From the NCBI GenBank assembly GCA_934277435.1, contig CAKQUE010000006.1:7747-71746 (forward strand): DNA of 64,000 nucleotides, read 5' to 3'. The stretch comes from an uncultured Alphaproteobacteria bacterium (lineage in GTDB: Bacteria > Pseudomonadota > Alphaproteobacteria > RF32 > CAG-239). This document shows, piece by piece, positions 8,727 to 18,010 of this stretch; positions within the stretch are counted from its first letter, which is position 1; each line of letters begins with the position of its first letter. The notes under the pieces are model-generated. The model worked only from the letters and a program-made list of their open reading frames with translations, was not told the origin of the DNA and ran no database searches. The translations under genes were made by a program, and so were the position numbers.

Positions 8727-9641
8727 CTAAACGGCATCGGCGCCAGCGATAATTTCAATCAATTCTGTAGTAATTGCCGATTGGCGCAAGCTGTTATATC
8801 TTAAAGTCAAGTCGCTAATCATCTGTTTGGCGTTGCGAGTGGCGTTATCCATAGACGTCATGCGCGCACCGTGTTCCGAAGCGGCTGAGTTGACTAATGC
8901 CTGAAAAATGGTGTCCTCAAAAATAATCGGCACAATTTGTTCCAAAATTGTCGATTTATTAGGCATATAATCATAAAACGCGTCACCGGAACGATTTATA
9001 TTCTCGATAGCTTCATTATTATGCTTTAGCTGCAGCGGGCAAACTTGTTCTGCTTCAAAGGTGCGGCTGATAGCCGATTCAAAATGCGCGTGTATCAATT
9101 CGCACACATCAAAATCATGATTTTGAAAACGCTGTAAAATATGCTTGGCCAAACGAGTGGCTGCTTCGGGATAAGAAGCGTCTTTGCTTAAATTGTTTGA
9201 CAAAGTCATATCCAAATCGCCGAATGTGCGTTTCAAAACATCATGCGCCTTTTTACCAATGCAAAAGACTTTTATGTTTTTTTTCTGACGGCGCAGTTCT
9301 CTGATGCGTTCAATGGCTTTTTTTGCCACATTGCTGTTATAAGCTCCGCACAATCCGCGGTCAGAAGAAAAAACATAAAGTTCATAATTCTTTTCATTAG
9401 AATTTTTTTGCAACAGAGCCGGACGGGCATAGCAAACGCCTTTTTCTTGCTCGTCTTGCTCTATTTCTGTTAAAACTCGTAAAGCAGAACGCCGTAAATT
9501 TTCGGCGTAATCCTGATTTTTATCAACCAGAATCTGAACCCGGCGCAGGCGCGAAGCAGCCACCATTTTCATAGCAGATGTAATTTTCTGTGTAGATTTG
9601 ATGGCTTCAATGCGTGTCCGTAATTCTTTTAAGCCTGCCAT
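8727..9641 (-). CDS. atpG: F1 ATP synthase subunit gamma
   Basis: Central rotor shaft of F1, 304 residues. Both terminal coiled-coil halves are typical: LRTRIEAIKSTQKITSAMKM at the N terminus, and near the C terminus ASEHGARMTSMDNATRNA followed by LTLRYNSLRQSAIT. The middle SDRGLCGAYNSN segment is also standard. The start ATG directly abuts the atpA stop, which suggests coupled translation. It is slightly longer than the E. coli protein (287), with extra residues in the globular middle. Confidence 0.97.
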   Translation of the reverse strand: MAGLKELRTRIEAIKSTQKITSAMKMVAASRLRRVQILVDKNQDYAENLRRSALRVLTEIEQDEQEKGVCYARPALLQKNSNEKNYELYVFSSDRGLCGAYNSNVAKKAIERIRELRRQKKNIKVFCIGKKAHDVLKRTFGDLDMTLSNNLSKDASYPEAATRLAKHILQRFQNHDFDVCELIHAHFESAISRTFEAEQVCPLQLKHNNEAIENINRSGDAFYDYMPNKSTILEQIVPIIFEDTIFQALVNSAASEHGARMTSMDNATRNAKQMISDLTLRYNSLRQSAITTELIEIIAGADAV

Positions 9642-11195
9642 TTACGCCGCCTTTTCTTGTTTAGCTAAAAAATCTGAAGCAAATTGTTCATAAAATTCGC
9701 CCAATTTTGTTTCTAATTCCGGAGAAATGATTTTTTTCTCGCGAATTTCCTCAAGATATTCCGGATGGCTAGTGCGCAGTTCTTTTAAGCTTTCCTGCTC
9801 AAAAGTTTTGATATCCGCTACTTCAATTTTGCTCAAATACCCTCTAACGCCAGAAAAAATAGAAGCAACTTCTTCTTCGGTGGCCATAGGCTCATGTACA
9901 GGCTGTTTCAACAATTCAGTCAATTTAGAACCTTTGTCCAGCAAACGGCGGGTAGATTTATCCAAATCGGCCGAAAATTGTGCAAACGCAGCCATTTCAC
10001 GATATTGAGCCAAATCCAGTTTCATGGTTCCGGCAACTTGTTTCATTGCTTTGATTTGTGCGGCAGAACCCACACGAGAAACAGAAATACCAACGTTTAC
10101 AGCTGGTCGTACGCCTTGGTAGAACAAACTTGTTTCCAAAAAGATTTGACCATCGGTAATAGAAATTACGTTTGTCGGAATATAAGCAGACACGTCACCG
10201 GCTTGAGTTTCAATAACCGGCATAGCCGTTAACGAACCAGAACCGTATTTTTCGCTCATTTTTGCTGCGCGTTCCAGCAAACGAGAGTGCAAATAGAACA
10301 CGTCGCCAGGATAAGCCTCACGTCCAGGTGGACGTCTAATCAGCAACGACATTTGACGATAAGCAGTTGCTTGTTTAGACAGGTCGTCATAAAAGATAAC
10401 CGCATGCATGCCGTTGTCACGGAAATATTCACCCATCGCTGTTCCGGCGTAAGGGGCAATAAATTGCAACGGAGCTGCTTCTGAAGCAGTGGCTGCAACC
10501 ACAATGGTATAATCCATAGCGCCATAGTCGCGCAAAGTTTTTACCACCTGTGCTACCGAAGAGCGTTTTTGACCAACGGCAACATAAATGCAAAACAGTT
10601 TTTCACTGTCATTTTTTGCCATATCGTTAGTGCGTTTTTGATTAATGATTGTATCAACAATAATAGAAGTCTTACCGGTTTGACGGTCGCCGATAATCAA
10701 CTCGCGTTGACCACGTCCAATAGGAATAAGCGAATCAATAGCTTTCAATCCGGTTTGTACAGGTTCATGCACGCTTTTTCTCGGAATAATACCAGGAGCT
10801 TTAACTTCGGCGTTGCTATATTGTTCGGCTTTTATACTTCCCATGCCGTCAATCGGGTTGCCCAAAGCGTCAACCACACGGCCTAACAAAGCTTTTCCAA
10901 CCGGAACACTAACAATTTTATCCGTTCTTTTTACGGTGTCGCCTTCCTTAATTCCTTCATCGGAGCCAAACAGCACCACGCTGACGCCGTCTTCTTCCAA
11001 GTTTAAGGCCATTCCTTTTACGCCGTTAGAGAATTCAACCATTTCATTTAGCTGAACCTTATCCAACCCGTAAACGTGAGCGATACCATCGCCCACAGAA
11101 AGAACCCGCCCAACTTCAGACATATCGGTAGATAAGTCGAAATCAGCGATTTTTTCTTTTAATATTGAAGATATTTCGCTTGCCTGTACAGACAT
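9642..11195 (-). CDS. atpA: F1 ATP synthase subunit alpha
   Basis: Non-catalytic nucleotide-binding subunit of F1, 517 residues. The P-loop GDRQTGKTS lies near residue 170. The segment PPGREAYPGDVFYLHSRLLE and the ISVSRVGSAAQIKAMKQVAG signature are present. The gene is adjacent to atpH (stop immediately followed by ATG) and to atpG. F0 genes (a, b, c) are not in this window, matching the split F0/F1 arrangement usual in alphaproteobacteria. Confidence 0.98.
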   Translation of the reverse strand: MSVQASEISSILKEKIADFDLSTDMSEVGRVLSVGDGIAHVYGLDKVQLNEMVEFSNGVKGMALNLEEDGVSVVLFGSDEGIKEGDTVKRTDKIVSVPVGKALLGRVVDALGNPIDGMGSIKAEQYSNAEVKAPGIIPRKSVHEPVQTGLKAIDSLIPIGRGQRELIIGDRQTGKTSIIVDTIINQKRTNDMAKNDSEKLFCIYVAVGQKRSSVAQVVKTLRDYGAMDYTIVVAATASEAAPLQFIAPYAGTAMGEYFRDNGMHAVIFYDDLSKQATAYRQMSLLIRRPPGREAYPGDVFYLHSRLLERAAKMSEKYGSGSLTAMPVIETQAGDVSAYIPTNVISITDGQIFLETSLFYQGVRPAVNVGISVSRVGSAAQIKAMKQVAGTMKLDLAQYREMAAFAQFSADLDKSTRRLLDKGSKLTELLKQPVHEPMATEEEVASIFSGVRGYLSKIEVADIKTFEQESLKELRTSHPEYLEEIREKKIISPELETKLGEFYEQFASDFLAKQEKAA

Positions 11196-11750
11196 CTATT
11201 TTGTCCCTTTCATCAGTTGTTCTAAACTGTCTAATTGATGCTTGACCGAACTGTCAATCAGCACCGTGCCGCATTGAATAACCAAACCGCCCAAAATCTG
11301 TGGGTTTGTAATATAATTCACGACAATGTCTTTTTTGAAAAGATTTTTCAGTTTTTGCTTTAATTTTTTATCTTGTTCCTCTGTCAAGTCGACAACGGTT
11401 TCCACATTAATTTCTGCAATATTCTGCTTGTTGTTATAAACTTCTTTGAATTGCAGTAATATTTGCTCCAATTCATCAAATCGGCGATTTTCAACCAAAA
11501 TTTTCAACAAATTGACCAGCGGCTGGCTGAAACCCATTTTTTCCGCTACGGTATCAATTAGTTTTTCTTTAACATCAAGAGGCCAAATCGGATTATTGAG
11601 CAAGTCAAAATCCTTTATGCCTTCTGCCAAAATATTGCGCAAAGCCTTAACGTCATTATAAGTTTCGTTTAGCTTATGGCACTGCTCAGCCCCTTCATAC
11701 AATGAAGTTGCATACAAAATGGCATTTTTTAGCTTAGAACCTTTGTTCAC
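11196..11750 (-). CDS. atpH: F1 ATP synthase subunit delta
   Basis: Peripheral-stalk subunit that holds alpha3beta3 to the F0 b subunits, 184 residues. It is recognised mainly by position and by family features: a helical N-terminal domain (YATSLYEGAEQ), FLKILVENRRFDE-like middle (LLKILVENRRFDELEQI) and the C-terminal NPQILGGLVIQCGTVLIDSS segment. The start codon is GTG; only a weak purine stretch lies upstream. It is the first gene of the operon, so the promoter should lie in the 111 bases before it, but I could not assign it confidently. Confidence 0.92.
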   Translation of the reverse strand: MNKGSKLKNAILYATSLYEGAEQCHKLNETYNDVKALRNILAEGIKDFDLLNNPIWPLDVKEKLIDTVAEKMGFSQPLVNLLKILVENRRFDELEQILLQFKEVYNNKQNIAEINVETVVDLTEEQDKKLKQKLKNLFKKDIVVNYITNPQILGGLVIQCGTVLIDSSVKHQLDSLEQLMKGTK

Positions 11751-11861
11751 TTTTCAAACTCTTTTCAAAACTTTTTAACTCTTTACATACATATAAAATT
11801 GTTGCTAGGATATCAAGCACATGAAAGAATAATCAACAGCTTTTTTCCTTTAAACGCAAAA

Positions 11862-12644
11862 TTATTTTAATTTATTCCATCCTTTGCGAACAGGTTGAGG
11901 TGTAGCTTCGGTGTCTTCTTTTGCCTGTACAGGTTTGTTAGACCATTTTTTAGGTGAAGAACTGGTGTCGATTTTTCGCACAATTTCTTTTTGGTCTTGG
12001 GTTAAGACTTGTCCGTTTGGAACCATCTGTCCCAGCAGTGCTGGCGACAAAAATTTTTCTCCCAATGAAGAATATGTTGTAACTATTTGTTCTACAATAT
12101 TTTTTCCTGGAGCAGCGTTTAATGTTGAAATATCTCGGCCATGAAAAAATGTTAGCGAGTGGCATGGCGCAGAAATTAAAATGTCGGTGCTGTCGATTCC
12201 GTTAATATAGCGCAGCAAAATCCGCGGTGCAATGTTGCAATTGTCAGAAGAAGATGAAAATACCAGATTGTTGTTCAAAAGCATATCTTTGATTAAATTA
12301 CGGCCTTCATCAGATAATTCTCCGCACGAACCTGTAATGGCCAAATCATCGATGGTGTAGCCGGTATAGTCGGTAGCAGCATAATCAACGGTGTAGCAAA
12401 ACACTTTCTCGGCGTTGTCAATGTTTTTTGCTGATGAAGCCGGAATACGGCTTGAAATGAATGCTGAAAGCACTTTCCCTGTTGGTTCGTTTTTGTTTTT
12501 TGTGTCTTCAAGGTTGCTTGAAGTGTCTGCTGCAAAAAGGTCGCCGCTTTCATTGGTGTCGCCAAAAATATCATCGGCGGCGTTAGCAATATGAGATAAA
12601 CTGCCGAACAATATCGAAAAAGCTAAAAAAAACAATGTCTTCAT
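11862..12644 (-). CDS. Secreted protein of unknown function
   Basis: A 260-residue protein I do not recognise. It begins with a clear signal peptide (KTLFFLAFSILFGSLSH, probable cleavage after IANA). The mature part is acidic and Ser/Asp/Thr-rich up to residue 65, then has a globular part with five or so cysteines (FCYTVDY, GSCGELSD, NCNIAP, APCHSLTF), suggesting periplasmic disulfides. The C-terminal 50 residues are polar and Pro/Lys-rich and end in a basic tail. It stands alone between the atp operon and the division cluster, divergent from mraY. Confidence 0.65.
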   Translation of the reverse strand: MKTLFFLAFSILFGSLSHIANAADDIFGDTNESGDLFAADTSSNLEDTKNKNEPTGKVLSAFISSRIPASSAKNIDNAEKVFCYTVDYAATDYTGYTIDDLAITGSCGELSDEGRNLIKDMLLNNNLVFSSSSDNCNIAPRILLRYINGIDSTDILISAPCHSLTFFHGRDISTLNAAPGKNIVEQIVTTYSSLGEKFLSPALLGQMVPNGQVLTQDQKEIVRKIDTSSSPKKWSNKPVQAKEDTEATPQPVRKGWNKLK

Positions 12645-12780
12645 CTTATTCTCCTAATTTTTAAGCTAAGGTTATCAACATAATAGTAAAATTCTCGTAA
12701 ATTTAAATGGAAATTATTTTCTTTTTAAGACTTATTTTAGATATTAACGCTAAACTCAAACAAATTTTAGGAGATGGAAA

Positions 12781-13827
12781 ATGTTTGCTTTTATTTATTC
12801 TGATTGGTCTGTGGCTTTTAGAGCAGAGCTGGCGTTCGCGCTGTCTTTGCTGCTAAGTTTGTTGTGCGGCGCTCCGTTGATTGCCTTGCTGCATAAACAC
12901 CAAAAAACCGGACAGCCAATACGTTCTGACGGGCCGCAATCGCACCTGAAAACAAAAAAAGGCACGCCGACTATGGGGGGATTGTTGATTCTTGGCAGCT
13001 CGATTCTTTCAATATTGCTGTTTGCAAATATATCCTATCACTTTGTTTGGGTTAGCTTGTTGATTCTTATAATATATGGTGCTACCGGATTCGTTGATGA
13101 TTATTGGAAGGTTAAACGCCAAAATTCCAACGCTATGACCGCCAGAATGAAACTGTTTTTTCAATTTTTAACGGCGCTTGTGGCGGCAAGCATTATCACG
13201 GCGGCAACTCCTAAGGGTTTGAACACTACTTTGTTCTTTCCTTATTTTAAGGAGTTGTGTCTAAATCTTTCTTGGCTCTATATTCCTTTTGCGGTAGTGG
13301 TTATTTCCGGAACTTCAAACGCGGTTAACCTTAGCGATGGATTAGATGGATTGGCATCTGGTTTGCTGATTGTCGCGTTTATTGTGTTTATGGCTGTGGC
13401 CTATTATTGCGGATTGCCGAATGCTGATGATTTTAACATGCTCTATATTCCTCGCTGCGGCGAAATGGCTGTTGTGTGCGCGTCGCTTATAGGCTCTTGC
13501 TTGGGATTTTTATATTTTAACAAGCCTAAGGCCAAAGTGTTTATGGGTGACACCGGCTCTTTGGCTTTGGGAGCAATTTTGGGCGCTATCGCAGTAATGA
13601 CTAAACATGAAATTCTTTTGGCTATTGTTGGCGGTGTGTTTGTGATGGAAACCGTATCGGTGATGATACAGGTAGTTTACTTTAAAAAGACTGGTAAAAG
13701 ATTTTTCCGTATGGCGCCGCTGCATCATCATTTTGAACAATTGGGCTGGTCCGAGAAAAAAGTTGTTTTAAGTTTTTGGCTGACAGCTGTTATTTTGGCG
13801 CTTGTTGGCTCTTTGGCTTTTTTGTAA
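12781..13827 (+). CDS. mraY: Phospho-N-acetylmuramoyl-pentapeptide transferase MraY
   Basis: Integral membrane enzyme that makes lipid I by moving phospho-MurNAc-pentapeptide from UDP to undecaprenyl phosphate. It has 348 residues with about ten membrane spans. Signatures are KKGTPTMGGLL near residue 60, GFVDDYWK (catalytic aspartates) near 103, NAVNLSDGLDGLA near 183, GDTGSLALG near 260 and PLHHHFE near 320. AGGAG lies a proper distance upstream. It is the first gene of the division cluster; murE/murF are not present upstream and murD does not follow as it usually does. Confidence 0.97.
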   Translation: MFAFIYSDWSVAFRAELAFALSLLLSLLCGAPLIALLHKHQKTGQPIRSDGPQSHLKTKKGTPTMGGLLILGSSILSILLFANISYHFVWVSLLILIIYGATGFVDDYWKVKRQNSNAMTARMKLFFQFLTALVAASIITAATPKGLNTTLFFPYFKELCLNLSWLYIPFAVVVISGTSNAVNLSDGLDGLASGLLIVAFIVFMAVAYYCGLPNADDFNMLYIPRCGEMAVVCASLIGSCLGFLYFNKPKAKVFMGDTGSLALGAILGAIAVMTKHEILLAIVGGVFVMETVSVMIQVVYFKKTGKRFFRMAPLHHHFEQLGWSEKKVVLSFWLTAVILALVGSLAFL

Positions 13828-13838
13828 GGTGAATGGAA

Positions 13839-14969
13839 ATGGTGAATTTTTCGCGTCAAAGTCATAATGCTGTTGTTAAATGGTTATGGACGGTTGATAA
13901 AGTAATATTGTTTGTTTCATTGGCTTTGCTGATAATCGGCATAATTCTAGATGTGACGGCAAGTCCGGCTGTGGCGCGTAAAATTCATCTTGATGATTTT
14001 GCTTTGGTGCGCAAACAAGCGCAATTTGCAGTTTTGGCAGTAGGAATTATTTTGGGTATGTCTTTGTTTAGTCTGAAAACTATCCGCCGTATTTCTATTG
14101 TTGGTTTTTTGGTGCTATTATTTTTACTGACTTTAACTTTACTGTTTGGCGTAGAAATTAAAGGCGCGCGGCGCTGGCTCTATTTTGTTGGTTTTTCTTT
14201 GCAGCCTTCCGAATTAATGAAGCCTATTTTTATTGTGTTGACGGCTTGGCTGTTGGAAAGAGGAAAAAAACTAGATTATTTTCAAGGACAAGTGTTTGCT
14301 ATTGCGGCTTATTTATCTGTTGTCGGTTTATTGCTGTTACAGCCTGATATTGGAATGACTTTGCTGATTACTGCTGTTTTTGGATTGCAGCTGTTTTTGG
14401 CCGGCTTGCCGTGGTTTGTTGTTGGGGTGGGGATTATCGGCGGAGTTATGTCTTTATTTTTGCTTTATTTTACTTATCCACACTTTAGAGCTCGCGTTGA
14501 TCAATTTTTGTATGGCAGTGACGAAACAAGCTTTCAAATAAACCAAGCCATGGCGGCGTTCCAAAACGGCAATCTGGTTGGTAGAGGTCCTGGGGAAGGT
14601 ACGGTTAAATTAACAATTCCAGATGCGCATACCGACTTTGTTTTTGCCGTTGCCGGAGAAGAATATGGGGTTTGGCTTTGTCTGGTTATCATCTTGCTAT
14701 TTGCGATTATTGTTATTCGAACCCTGAAACTTTCTATGAGAGAAAGCAATTTATTTGTGATGTATGCCGAAGTTGGACTCGCGGCCTCATTAGGTGTGCA
14801 GGCTTTTGTTAATATGGCGTCTTCGCTGCATATTATTCCGACTAAAGGTATGACGCTGCCGTTTATTTCATACGGAGGTTCTTCATTACTGGGAACAGCG
14901 CTGGAAGTTGGAATGCTGCTGGCTATAACGCGTAAAAACACGGCGTCGGAAGATAAGGATATGTACTGA
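13839..14969 (+). CDS. ftsW: Septal peptidoglycan polymerase FtsW
   Basis: SEDS-family lipid II polymerase working with its class B PBP partner at the septum. It has about 376 residues and around ten membrane spans. SEDS landmarks are KGARRWL, the PSELMKP motif, QPDIGMT, GRGPGEG and the DAHTDFVFAVAGEE loop, followed by GMTLPFISYGGSS. An ATG six bases upstream (13833) is in frame, but the AAGG ribosome site is spaced better for 13839. Gene context with ftsQAZ favours FtsW over RodA. Its stop overlaps the murB start (TGATG). Confidence 0.95.
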   Translation: MVNFSRQSHNAVVKWLWTVDKVILFVSLALLIIGIILDVTASPAVARKIHLDDFALVRKQAQFAVLAVGIILGMSLFSLKTIRRISIVGFLVLLFLLTLTLLFGVEIKGARRWLYFVGFSLQPSELMKPIFIVLTAWLLERGKKLDYFQGQVFAIAAYLSVVGLLLLQPDIGMTLLITAVFGLQLFLAGLPWFVVGVGIIGGVMSLFLLYFTYPHFRARVDQFLYGSDETSFQINQAMAAFQNGNLVGRGPGEGTVKLTIPDAHTDFVFAVAGEEYGVWLCLVIILLFAIIVIRTLKLSMRESNLFVMYAEVGLAASLGVQAFVNMASSLHIIPTKGMTLPFISYGGSSLLGTALEVGMLLAITRKNTASEDKDMY

Positions 14970-15880
14970 TGACTGAAATTTTGCAAAATTTACCTCAAGT
15001 TCGTGGCGAATATAAAATAAATGAGCCTCTGAAAAAATATACCTGGCTAAATGTTGGTGGCAATGCAGATGTTATGTTTTTTCCAAAAGATGAGGAAGAT
15101 TTGCAAAGTTTTTTAAAGCAGAATGCTTCTCATTTGCCGATTTTTGTTTTGGGTAGCGGCTCAAATCTTTTGGTGCGTGACGGAGGAATATCCGGCGTTG
15201 TGGTTAAACTTAGCTCGCCGTATTTTGCTAGTTGGCAGCTGGAAGATGATATTTTAACAGTTGGCTGCGGTTTGAAAAACGCGGCGCTGAAAAAAATATT
15301 GCTTGAAAACGAACTCGGCGGCTTGGAGTTTATTTGCTCAATTCCAGGGAGTATCGGCGGTTTGGTGCGTTCTAATGCCGGATGTTTTGGCTCTGATTTG
15401 GCAAAAGTTTTACTTAAAGCAAAAGTTATTGATGGTAAAGGAAATATTTTTGAAGTGGATGCCAAAGATTTTCATTTTGCCTACCGTCATAGTAATTTCC
15501 CTGCGGATTGGATTCTTTTACAGCTGTTTTTAAAAACAGAAAAGTCATCGGTAGAAAATATTAAGAGCTTAATCGAGCAAAACGCTGCTTATCGCAAAGA
15601 ACATCAGCCTCAAAATGTCCGCACGGCCGGCTCTACATTCAAAAATCCGGAAAACGGTCGGGCATGGGAATTGATAAAAAAAGTCGGCGGCTGTGAGCTA
15701 AAAATCGGCGGCGCTTATTTTTCTCCGCAACATTGTAATTTTATGATTAATGACGGTTCGGCTTCGGCTGCTGATTTGGAGCGGCTGGGGGCCGAAGTGC
15801 AAAAACGGGTTAAAGAGCAGACTGGTGTTGACTTGCAATGGGAAGTCAAGGTGATAGGCAGAAAAAATGGAAACGACTAA
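14969..15880 (+). CDS. murB: UDP-N-acetylenolpyruvoylglucosamine reductase MurB
   Basis: FAD/NADPH enzyme that reduces UDP-GlcNAc-enolpyruvate to UDP-MurNAc. It has 303 residues. The FAD domain shows TWLNVGGNADV near residue 30, then LGSGSNLLVRDGG, and IPGSIGG near 120. The substrate domain has AYRHSNF, the AGSTFKNP stretch with the catalytic serine, and QWEVKVIG near the end with the proton-relay glutamate. The ATG shares a base with the ftsW stop, and the 3' end overlaps ftsQ by 14 bases, so the cluster is translated in a tightly coupled way. Confidence 0.96.
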   Translation: MTEILQNLPQVRGEYKINEPLKKYTWLNVGGNADVMFFPKDEEDLQSFLKQNASHLPIFVLGSGSNLLVRDGGISGVVVKLSSPYFASWQLEDDILTVGCGLKNAALKKILLENELGGLEFICSIPGSIGGLVRSNAGCFGSDLAKVLLKAKVIDGKGNIFEVDAKDFHFAYRHSNFPADWILLQLFLKTEKSSVENIKSLIEQNAAYRKEHQPQNVRTAGSTFKNPENGRAWELIKKVGGCELKIGGAYFSPQHCNFMINDGSASAADLERLGAEVQKRVKEQTGVDLQWEVKVIGRKNGND

Positions 15881-16670
15881 TAACAAAATATATGCGCCTA
15901 CTCTGTGGCCGTATCGCCTGTTGGGAAATTTGCTTCTTATTGGCGGAATATGGCTGATTACTTTCGGCGTTATCACTATTCGCCATAATTTGGTTAGCAA
16001 GCATATCGATTCGCTTATGACGGAACTGTATAATAAAACGGCGACTGTTGGTTGGGGGCTTGATGATGTTACGCTTGAAGGACGCAGTAAAACATCTAAA
16101 GATGATGTGCTTAGAGTTATTGGCTTGAAAAGAGGCGATAATATTTTAGAAATAGATTTAAATGCGGTTTGCGAAAAGGTAAAAACCTTGCCATGGGTGC
16201 GAGATGCCAGCGTTAGCCGTCGCTATTTTCCAAACATTATTCATATCAGCATTAGAGAAAAGAAAGTTAAATCTATTTGGCAATATAAAAATGAATTTTA
16301 TCCGATTGATGAAGACGGTAAGATTATTGAAACCGAATACGTGCTGCAAAAAAATATTTTGCAGATTGTCGGAGAAGATGCGCCGGAGCACATTAATGCT
16401 TTGCTGAAAATAATTGAAAAAGACAAAGATTTGTTTTCTCGTGTTAAAGTAGCTAATTTTATTTCTAAACGTCGCTGGAATCTGACTTTTGACGATGTGT
16501 TGAACGGAATTACTGTCAAACTTCCGGAAGATGATGTGGAAGATGCTTGGAAAAAATTAGTTAAATTAGATAAAACACGCGGTATTCTTAAACGTAAATT
16601 AACTTTCATTGATTTAAGATTAAAAAATAAGGTTATTGTAAAAATCAGTAACAAAGATGCTAACCCGTAA
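15867..16670 (+). CDS. ftsQ: Cell division protein FtsQ
   Basis: Bitopic divisome scaffold that recruits FtsB/FtsL. It has 267 residues: a short cytoplasmic N terminus, one membrane span (about 18-40: LLLIGGIWLITFGVITI), a POTRA domain (about 65-135, starting GLDDVTLEGR, with LPWVRDASVSRRYPN-like LPWVRDASVSRRYFPN), and the beta domain ending near residue 255. It overlaps the end of murB. Usually ddl lies between murB and ftsQ; it is absent here. Identity rests on domain order plus the ftsA neighbour. Confidence 0.9.
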   Translation: METTNNKIYAPTLWPYRLLGNLLLIGGIWLITFGVITIRHNLVSKHIDSLMTELYNKTATVGWGLDDVTLEGRSKTSKDDVLRVIGLKRGDNILEIDLNAVCEKVKTLPWVRDASVSRRYFPNIIHISIREKKVKSIWQYKNEFYPIDEDGKIIETEYVLQKNILQIVGEDAPEHINALLKIIEKDKDLFSRVKVANFISKRRWNLTFDDVLNGITVKLPEDDVEDAWKKLVKLDKTRGILKRKLTFIDLRLKNKVIVKISNKDANP

Positions 16671-16694
16671 TTGAAAGTTTGAGGAAAGTTTATC

Positions 16695-17933
16695 GTGAAT
16701 CGTTCCACTATTGCCGCTTTGGATATTGGTTCTTCAAAAGTTTGCTGTCTGATTGCTCATATTGGCAAAGACAAAAAGATTAATATTGTCAGTTACGGAT
16801 ATAATGCGTCAAAGGGAATTAAAAACGGCGTTATCACCGATATCAATCAAGCGACTTTATCGGTTTGCAATGCTGTGGAAGCTGCTGAACAAATGGCTGG
16901 CGAACGCATTGAAAGCGTTATTCTGAATGTTTCTGGTGACAAAACTTGCAGCCGCTTACGTAGCGAGTCTATCTCGTTGAAAAAAAATCGCCCGATTAGC
17001 GAAGCCGATATCATCAAAGTTAGAGAGCGCGTTTTAAGCAAGGTTAATGTTGAAAATAATGAACTGATACATTGTTTGCCTGTCGGCTATAAAATTGACG
17101 GTAATGAAGATGTCAAAGATCCAATGAATATTTACGGCGAAGAACTTTCAGCCGGAATTTTGCTTGGTATGTATCCGCATGTACTCTATAAAAATTTGGC
17201 TTCTGTGGTTGAGGCGGCGCATTTGGATATTGAAAATAAAGTGCTTTCAGCGTATGCGTCAGGTATGGCTTGTTTGGTAGAAGACGAGCGAGAATACGGC
17301 TCTACCATTATTGATATCGGCGGCGGTACCACCAGTATTGCCACTTTCAAAAACGGAGTTCCTGTAGCTTTTTCGACTTTGCCGGTTGGCGGAATAAATA
17401 TCACCAAAGACATCACGCAAGGTTTGACGACTTCTTTTGCTCATGCTGAAGACTTGAAAAATCGTCACGGCTGCGCTTTTTTAGTCAGTCATGATGACTA
17501 TGAAAATATCAATGTGTATCCGCTTGGCGAAGAAGATGATAGCTCAATCAGACAAATGCATCGTTCTGATTTGATAAAAATTATTGCTCCGCGTGTGGAA
17601 GAAATATTTGAAATGGTGGCGCGCAAATTGGCGCAGCAAGGATTACAGAATCATCAAAACCACCGTGTTGTTTTAACCGGCGGCTGCAGTCAGCTTCCGG
17701 GGATACGCGACGTTGCTGCCTATATCTTGGATAAGCAGGTTCGTTTAGGCGGACCGCGCAATATTCAAGGGATACCTGAAATAATTAATAATCCAACTTT
17801 TTCAACTGCTTTGGGGCTTTTATATTTAGCTACTACAAATGCTGAGCGTAAACCGAAAAAAATTGTAAATCGTCCGGTGGGCGAGGGCGGTTGCCTAACA
17901 AAAATTTTTAATTGGATACGTCAAAATTCTTAA
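16695..17933 (+). CDS. ftsA: Cell division protein FtsA
   Basis: Actin-like ATPase that tethers FtsZ to the membrane. It has 412 residues. ALDIGSSKVCCLIA is the phosphate-1 motif, followed by the 1C domain (residues about 85-165), IIDIGGGTTSIATF as phosphate-2 near 205, and VVLTGGCSQLPG as the adenosine motif near 330. The C terminus, after a Lys/Pro-rich linker, ends with an amphipathic helix (CLTKIFNWIRQ) expected to bind membrane. It lies 24 bases after ftsQ and 77 bases before ftsZ; a separate ftsZ promoter may sit in that last gap. Confidence 0.97.
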   Translation: MNRSTIAALDIGSSKVCCLIAHIGKDKKINIVSYGYNASKGIKNGVITDINQATLSVCNAVEAAEQMAGERIESVILNVSGDKTCSRLRSESISLKKNRPISEADIIKVRERVLSKVNVENNELIHCLPVGYKIDGNEDVKDPMNIYGEELSAGILLGMYPHVLYKNLASVVEAAHLDIENKVLSAYASGMACLVEDEREYGSTIIDIGGGTTSIATFKNGVPVAFSTLPVGGINITKDITQGLTTSFAHAEDLKNRHGCAFLVSHDDYENINVYPLGEEDDSSIRQMHRSDLIKIIAPRVEEIFEMVARKLAQQGLQNHQNHRVVLTGGCSQLPGIRDVAAYILDKQVRLGGPRNIQGIPEIINNPTFSTALGLLYLATTNAERKPKKIVNRPVGEGGCLTKIFNWIRQNS

Positions 17934-18010
17934 AATAGTAACAAAAACTTAATCTATTTCAGTTATTTTATATTAAAATTAGTAAAACTGTCTAACTGGG
18001 AGAATGATAG